NCBI GenBank assembly: GCA_013202925.1
Contig: JABMRA010000122.1
Location: 1 to 15,611 of the forward strand
DNA: 15,611 nucleotides
Source: Candidatus Omnitrophota bacterium
GTDB taxonomy: Bacteria; Omnitrophota; Gorgyraeia; Gorgyraeales; Gorgyraeaceae
Direction: 5' to 3'
The position numbers and the translations under genes were made by a program. Every line of letters begins with the position of its first letter. Position 1 is the stretch's first letter. Shown one piece after another: positions 12,348 through 15,611 of this stretch. A model generated the notes under the pieces. That model made no database searches and was not told the DNA's origin. It was given only the letters and a program-made list of their open reading frames with translations.

Positions 12348-13415
12348 TTAGTAGCCGATCTGTGCCAGGATAGCCTTTAGATCTGCGGCTACGACCTTTG
12401 GTTTTTGTATGGACTTTACGGCGCGGTCCGGGTCTTTCAGACCGTGGCCAGTAAGTATACAGACAATCTTCGGCTGTTTCGCGTTCTTGAAATAGCCATG
12501 TTTAGCGAGTTTCAACATGCCTGCGACAGACGCTGCTGAGGCCGGCTCTACGAATACGCCTTCCTTGTTCGCAAGGAGTTTGTAGGCGTCAAGGATTTCC
12601 GAATCCGAGACCATGTCTATGAGGCCGCCTGATTCGTCGCGCGCCTGCTCTGCCTTTTTCCAGCTAGCGGGATTTCCGATGCGGATGGCGGTGGCGATGG
12701 TCTCTGGTTTTTTCACGGGCTTGCCTATTACTATAGGCGCCGCGCCTTCTGCCTGGAAACCAAGCATTTTCGGGAGTGCTTTTATCAGGCCTTTTTCCCG
12801 GTACTCTTTGTATCCCTTCCAGTAGGCAGTGATGTTTCCGGCATTGCCAACAGGGATAATGTGAAAATCCGGGACCTGTCCGCTGCCAAGCTGATCGCAG
12901 ATCTCAAACGCTCCGGTCTTTTGCCCCTCGATCCTGTACGGATTTACTGAATTTACAAGCTGGATCGGGTATTTATCGGTGATCTCTACTACGAGATCGA
13001 ACGCATCGTCAAAATTGCCGTCAATTGCAATGACCTGGGCGCCGTGAATCAGCGCCTGGGCAAGCTTGCCGAGCGCAATAGCGCCTTTTGGGATCAGCAC
13101 CACGCATTTTATCCTGGCCCGGGCTGAGTAGGCGGCGGCGGATGCAGAGGTGTTGCCAGTGGATGCGCAGATAACTGCCTTTTTCCCCTCCTCAACTGCC
13201 TTTGAAACAGCAACAGTCATTCCCCTGTCTTTGAATGAGGCGGTCGGGTTGAGGCCTTCGTATTTTAGATAGACCTCTGCGCCTTCAGCGCCGATACATC
13301 CTGAAAAATACGGCGAATGTATGAGAGGGGTGTTGCCCTCGTTCAAGGTGATCACCGGCGTCTTTTCTGTAATCGGTAAAAATGCTCTATACTTATCTAT
13401 TAGACCGTTCCACAT
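12348..13415 (-). CDS. thrC: Threonine synthase
   Basis: Converts O-phospho-L-homoserine to L-threonine with pyridoxal phosphate, the last step of threonine synthesis; cytoplasmic. Its 355 residues match the short bacterial form. The PLP lysine is K62 in NPTASFKDRGM. The substrate loop ASTGNTSASAAAYSARA follows, and the cofactor phosphate loop is the glycine-rich VGNAGNITAYW. The segment FVEPASAASVAGMLKL is typical of fold-type II PLP enzymes. GGAGGGATAGGTTTT before the ATG gives a good ribosome-binding site, which lies in the last codons of hom; the two genes are 5 nt apart. Its TAA stop abuts palindrome copy 5. A cysteate- or threonine-deaminase-like relative is unlikely given the neighbouring homoserine dehydrogenase. 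Confidence 0.96.
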   Translation of the reverse strand: MWNGLIDKYRAFLPITEKTPVITLNEGNTPLIHSPYFSGCIGAEGAEVYLKYEGLNPTASFKDRGMTVAVSKAVEEGKKAVICASTGNTSASAAAYSARARIKCVVLIPKGAIALGKLAQALIHGAQVIAIDGNFDDAFDLVVEITDKYPIQLVNSVNPYRIEGQKTGAFEICDQLGSGQVPDFHIIPVGNAGNITAYWKGYKEYREKGLIKALPKMLGFQAEGAAPIVIGKPVKKPETIATAIRIGNPASWKKAEQARDESGGLIDMVSDSEILDAYKLLANKEGVFVEPASAASVAGMLKLAKHGYFKNAKQPKIVCILTGHGLKDPDRAVKSIQKPKVVAADLKAILAQIGY

Positions 13416-13420
13416 AAAAC

Positions 13421-14716
13421 CTATCCCTCCAGTCTCAATAACACGCTTTTTCTCTTTATGGTAGCGAGACCGTTTATTTTTTTCAATGCGCTCTGCATGT
13501 CTTTTTCCCTTGCCTCATGGGTAAGCATTACTATCGGCACTACATGCGCCTCGCGCCTCTCCTTCTGCACCACGCTTGAAATGCTGATATTGTTACTCCC
13601 CAGGATCCCGGAGATCTTTGCAAGCACCCCGGGCCTGTCGATGGCAGAAAAATGCACATAGTACCTGGTGCGGACATCGTCCATTTTTTTGATCTTCTTT
13701 ATCTCTGCCCTTTTGGCTGCAATGAACCTGCTGGATTTTTTACCATAGATAATCGCCGAGGCTGTATCCATTATGTCGCTTATTACCGCGCTTCCGGTAG
13801 GAAGCTTGCCCGCGCCCTGCCCGTAGAACACCTGCTTGCCGACCAGATCAGCATCTATGGAAATGGCATTGTACGCGCCGGAGACCGAAGACAATATATA
13901 TTTTGAAAGCAGGAGTGTGGGATGCACCCTCAGGCTGAGCTGGTTTCCCTCGCGCTTCGCAATGGCCAGGGGCTTTACAGTATATCCCCAATCCCTTGCG
14001 TACTGGATATCGACCGGAGAAATCTTTTCTATGCCTTCAACGTAGATGTCCTTCATCCCTACCTTTTTTCCAAATCCAAGAAGCGAAAGAATGGCAAGCT
14101 TATGCGCGGAATCCAGACCTTTTATATCCAGGGACGGGTCACTCTCAGCATAACCACTGGACTGCGCCTCTTTGAGCGCGGCCTTAAAGGTAGCGCCCTC
14201 GCCTGACATGCGGGATAGAATATAATTCGAGGTGCCGTTCAAAATTCCTATGATGTTGTAAAAGGTGTTTGCCGAAAGGCCTTCGCGTATTGCCTTTATA
14301 ATGGGGACTCCTCCTGCCACGCTTGCCTCAAAGAAGATCTCCCTGCCCGCCTCCTCTGCCTTTTTAAAAATCGCTTCGCCTTCAACCGCCAGAAGCAATT
14401 TGTTGGCAGTCACCACGTGTTTTCCGGCTGAGAGGGCCTTCGTGATGATCTCTTTTGCAGGATGCACCCCTCCTATTAATTCAACCACCACATCTATGTC
14501 TGGATGGCGGATCACTTTGTCAACGCTTCTGGTGAGCATCTTCTTTGGCACGCTGACGCTTCTCTTTGACCTGAGGTCCTTGTCGCACACGAACATCAGA
14601 TTCAGATCTATGCCGGTCCTGTCACGGAAAAGCCTGCGGCGCTCCAGAAGGAGCTTCACCACGCTAGATCCGATCGTCCCGAAACCTACAACACCGATAT
14701 TGATTTTATTTTTCAC
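13421..14716 (-). CDS. hom: Homoserine dehydrogenase with C-terminal ACT domain
   Basis: Reduces aspartate semialdehyde to homoserine with NAD(P)H, the branch point toward threonine and methionine. The nucleotide-binding loop GFGTIG is at residues 11-16. The EASVAGGVPI and GILNGTSNYIL motifs of the catalytic domain follow, and K206 in the GLDSAHKLAIL segment is the expected catalytic lysine. An ACT domain (about 350-425, HFSAIDRPGVLAKISGIL) probably senses threonine for feedback inhibition. The length of 431 is usual for the monofunctional Hom type, with no fused aspartokinase. I choose the GTG at 14716 because AGGTGATC, complementary to the 16S rRNA tail, lies 8 nt upstream of it; a GTG at 14725 is the alternative and would overlap that site. 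The gene overlaps pilZ by 11 nt and is followed by thrC after 5 nt. Confidence 0.95.
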   Translation of the reverse strand: MKNKINIGVVGFGTIGSSVVKLLLERRRLFRDRTGIDLNLMFVCDKDLRSKRSVSVPKKMLTRSVDKVIRHPDIDVVVELIGGVHPAKEIITKALSAGKHVVTANKLLLAVEGEAIFKKAEEAGREIFFEASVAGGVPIIKAIREGLSANTFYNIIGILNGTSNYILSRMSGEGATFKAALKEAQSSGYAESDPSLDIKGLDSAHKLAILSLLGFGKKVGMKDIYVEGIEKISPVDIQYARDWGYTVKPLAIAKREGNQLSLRVHPTLLLSKYILSSVSGAYNAISIDADLVGKQVFYGQGAGKLPTGSAVISDIMDTASAIIYGKKSSRFIAAKRAEIKKIKKMDDVRTRYYVHFSAIDRPGVLAKISGILGSNNISISSVVQKERREAHVVPIVMLTHEAREKDMQSALKKINGLATIKRKSVLLRLEG

Positions 14717-15122
14717 TTTGATCACCTTTTTGACCTTCTTTTCCTTTTCGCAAGGAATAATCCACCATCTTTCTTATAAATACCCTGTCTTCATCCCTTA
14801 TCCTGATAAATTTTACCCTGGTGTCGTAGAGCACGCCTTTTACCCGCTGATGTGAGCCCATTACCTTGACCTTTATATCAATATAATCAGGCGTGTCAGG
14901 CAGCCTGAGTTTCACTCTCAACACTGTTCCGACTGGAAATTTTCTATCTGTTGTAAGGAATATGCCTCCGGCGCTTATGTTTTTGGTCTGAGTGATGTCG
15001 CTCTTTGCCTCCCTAGTAGTGACATCACTATAAGAGACCACAAAGTTGCCGCTTATCCTTATAAACTCTCTCCGCTCAAATACATAACTCTCTGGATTAA
15101 GTTTTTCTGGTTTATCCGGCAT
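14706..15122 (-). CDS. PilZ-domain protein, putative c-di-GMP receptor
   Basis: A 138-residue single-domain protein. The c-di-GMP motif is complete: RxxxR at 18-22 (REFIR) and (D/N)xSxxG at 48-53 (NISAGG). The following beta-barrel strands (FPVGTVLRVKLRLP, YIDIKVKVMG, GVLYDTRVKFIRI) and a C-terminal helix fit PilZ. It should bind c-di-GMP and relay the signal by protein contact; the partner is unknown. The last codons overlap hom, so it is first in the pilZ-hom-thrC unit, an unusual partner for threonine genes. No clear Shine-Dalgarno precedes the ATG, and upstream DNA is filled with palindromes, so its promoter is not evident. Confidence 0.88.
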   Translation of the reverse strand: MPDKPEKLNPESYVFERREFIRISGNFVVSYSDVTTREAKSDITQTKNISAGGIFLTTDRKFPVGTVLRVKLRLPDTPDYIDIKVKVMGSHQRVKGVLYDTRVKFIRIRDEDRVFIRKMVDYSLRKGKEGQKGDQSEK

Positions 15123-15135
15123 AAGCGTGGTCTCT

Positions 15136-15149
15136 AAAGGTCCTTCACT
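15136..15149 (+). repeat. Direct repeat, left copy
   Basis: AAAGGTCCTTCACT, identical to 15597-15610. The two copies bracket the tRNA-Thr and its palindrome nest, 461 nt apart. An inverted partial copy (TGAAGGACCTT) is at 15544-15554. Confidence 0.6.
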
Positions 15150-15155
15150 TCGCTA

Positions 15156-15178
15156 TGAGGCTCCTTTTCGTTGCCTCA
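15156..15178. repeat. Hairpin with TCCTTTTCGTT loop
   Basis: Stem TGAGGC/GCCTCA (15156-15161 and 15173-15178) encloses the loop TCCTTTTCGTT. The same loop, with a different stem, occurs at 10650-10660 and 15344-15354. Confidence 0.6.
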
Positions 15179-15188
15179 ATACGCTCGT

Positions 15189-15265
15189 TCAGGATCAATT
15201 TCGCCTTCGGCGAAATTGAAGCTGGCGAGAGGAGCAATTTCGAGCTATGCTCGAAATTATCCTGA
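15189..15265. repeat. 77-nt three-way-junction palindrome element holding a tRNA 3' fragment
   Basis: Outer stem TCAGGAT/ATCCTGA (15189-15195 and 15259-15265). Inside are two 10-bp hairpins: CAATTTCGCC/GGCGAAATTG (15196-15218, UUCG-type loop) and AATTTCGAGC/GCTCGAAATT (15236-15258). The 17 nt between the hairpins are nearly all tRNA-Thr 3' sequence. The stems join without spare bases on the outside. No coding potential is seen. Confidence 0.7.
15217..15234 (-). repeat. Copy of the tRNA-Thr 3' end
   Basis: Matches 15401-15418 at 17 of 18 positions, in the same orientation. It covers the last 18 nt of the tRNA and stops exactly at the CCA terminus, where the copy reads TCA. Part of the T-arm and the acceptor strand are included. 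It may be a relic of integration or of local duplication. Confidence 0.65.
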
Positions 15266-15299
15266 GGCTGCGTAGAAAAATGTAAGCATTTTAGCAGCC
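15266..15299. repeat. Nested hairpin
   Basis: Outer stem GGCTGC/GCAGCC (15266-15271 and 15294-15299) encloses AAAATG-TAAG-CATTTT (15277-15292). It directly follows the 77-nt element. The nested plan resembles 15500-15544. Confidence 0.55.
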
Positions 15300-15329
15300 G
15301 AAGGATCTGCCTCTCTTAAAAGGTATTTC

Positions 15330-15372
15330 AGCAGCTACAATCCTCCTTTTCGTCGGATTGTTCAACGCTGCT
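15330..15372. repeat. Nested hairpin with TCCTTTTCGTC loop
   Basis: Outer stem AGCAGC/GCTGCT (15330-15335 and 15367-15372) encloses ACAATCC/GGATTGT (15337-15343 and 15355-15361) around the loop TCCTTTTCGTC (15344-15354). Confidence 0.6.
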
Positions 15373-15380
15373 TCAATATC

Positions 15381-15401
15381 AAATCCGCCGTAGGCGGATT
15401 T
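15381..15401. terminator. Hairpin abutting the tRNA-Thr 3' end
   Basis: AAATCCGCC/GGCGGATTT (15381-15389 and 15393-15401), loop GTA. It begins at the last base of the CCA end in the direction of tRNA transcription. It contains the TCCGCC/GGCGGA module. It may act as terminator or processing barrier; the U-tract is only three residues. Confidence 0.55.
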
Positions 15402-15475
15402 GGAGCTGGCGAGAGGAGTCGAACCTCCAACCTATGGTTTACAAAACCATTGCTCTGCCATTGAGCTACACCAGC
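15401..15475 (-). tRNA. tRNA-Thr (anticodon UGU), CCA encoded
   Basis: The minus strand folds as a complete tRNA. The acceptor GCTGGTG pairs with CGCCAGC (one G-U). The D-arm holds TAGCTCAATGGCAGAGCA. The anticodon stem ATGGT/ACCAT encloses TTTGTAA with anticodon TGT (15441-15443 complement). The T-arm is GGAGG-TTCGACT-CCTCT type, followed by discriminator T and encoded CCA. UGU reads threonine ACN codons. Its two ends sit against short palindromes (15381-15401 and 15474-15485), and a 9-bp inverted repeat (15367-15375 and 15497-15505) brackets the gene. It lies upstream of pilZ-hom-thrC on the same strand. Confidence 0.95.
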
Positions 15476-15485
15476 TTTGCAAAGC
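15474..15485. repeat. 12-nt palindrome at the tRNA 5' end
   Basis: GCTTTGCAAAGC, perfectly self-complementary, overlapping the first two bases of the tRNA gene. Part of the palindrome nest around the tRNA. Confidence 0.5.
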
Positions 15486-15499
15486 AAATCTGATCCTGA

Positions 15500-15544
15500 A
15501 GCAGCATTAAAAAATGCGAGCGAACAGCGAGCATTTTAGCTGCT
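15500..15544. repeat. Nested hairpin with AAAATGC arms upstream of tRNA-Thr
   Basis: Outer stem AGCAGC/GCTGCT (15500-15505 and 15539-15544) encloses AAAATGC/GCATTTT (15511-15517 and 15531-15537) around a 13-nt loop. The inner arms are those of the terminator-like palindromes. Beyond it, 15555-15596 is AT-rich with no gene seen; the tRNA promoter may lie there but no convincing -35/-10 pair was found. Confidence 0.55.
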
Positions 15545-15596
15545 GAAGGACCTTTGCTTCCTTATATTAATATTTTATCAAATAACTTCTAGCCTG

Positions 15597-15610
15597 AAAG
15601 GTCCTTCACT
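15597..15610 (+). repeat. Direct repeat, right copy
   Basis: AAAGGTCCTTCACT, identical to 15136-15149, at the edge of the window. What lies beyond cannot be seen. Confidence 0.6.
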
Positions 15611-15611
15611 G

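Noticed and set aside
15123..15400. T-box or other riboswitch ahead of pilZ-hom-thrC
   Set aside because: No T-box sequence of the AGGGTGGNACCGCG type or specifier loop is seen; the region consists of short palindromes.

Overview
The window reads as a chromosome segment from an uncultured, deep-branching Gram-negative-type bacterium. The outer-membrane lipid transport permease (MlaE family), the lipobox protein, the giant exported protein ending in a CFI-box C-terminal domain and the many short palindromes between genes would fit Candidatus Omnitrophota or a neighbouring PVC-like lineage. That placement is an inference from gene style only; no marker gene is present.

Layout. At the left, rluD (pseudouridine synthase, minus strand) is followed by a divergent plus-strand ribbon-helix-helix/MazF toxin-antitoxin pair. 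Positions 1945-10026 hold one giant minus-strand gene for an exported protein of about 2,693 residues: an alpha/beta-hydrolase (lipase-like) head, many Ig/CARDB-like domains, three PPC-like repeats, a cadherin/Ig-like domain, four PKD domains and a CFI-box tail. It is the last gene of an apparent operon with a TolB-like lipoprotein and an XRE regulator. Further right, still on the minus strand, come an orphan mlaE, threonine synthase, homoserine dehydrogenase and a PilZ-domain protein, then a tRNA-Thr(UGU). pilZ-hom-thrC are overlapping or nearly touching and look like one transcription unit for threonine synthesis.

What stands out is the non-coding layer. A family of near-perfect 40-45 nt palindromes sits at gene boundaries (38-80, 1187-1229, 1926-1970, 11307-11347, 12308-12347, and a GC-rich relative at 11464-11506). 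The common core TTTAGTCATTGACTAAA carries a stop codon in every frame on both strands. Arm sequences differ between copies with matching changes on both sides, and the copies supply the stop codons of rluD and of the giant gene. Two other palindrome clusters lie in frame inside genes: about 50 residues of rluD and about 56 residues of the lipoprotein are translated hairpin DNA. Three hairpins share an identical loop (TCCTTTTCGT) but have unrelated stems. Between two palindromes at 11331-11462 lies a 43-codon remnant of a REP-associated (Y1, HUH) transposase, the enzyme class known to mobilise such palindromes. The simplest reading is a REP/RPE-like modular palindrome system, with a decayed transposase, that has reshaped gene ends, gene interiors and the tRNA-Thr locus. 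At that locus an 18-nt copy of the tRNA 3' end lies inside a predicted three-way-junction element.
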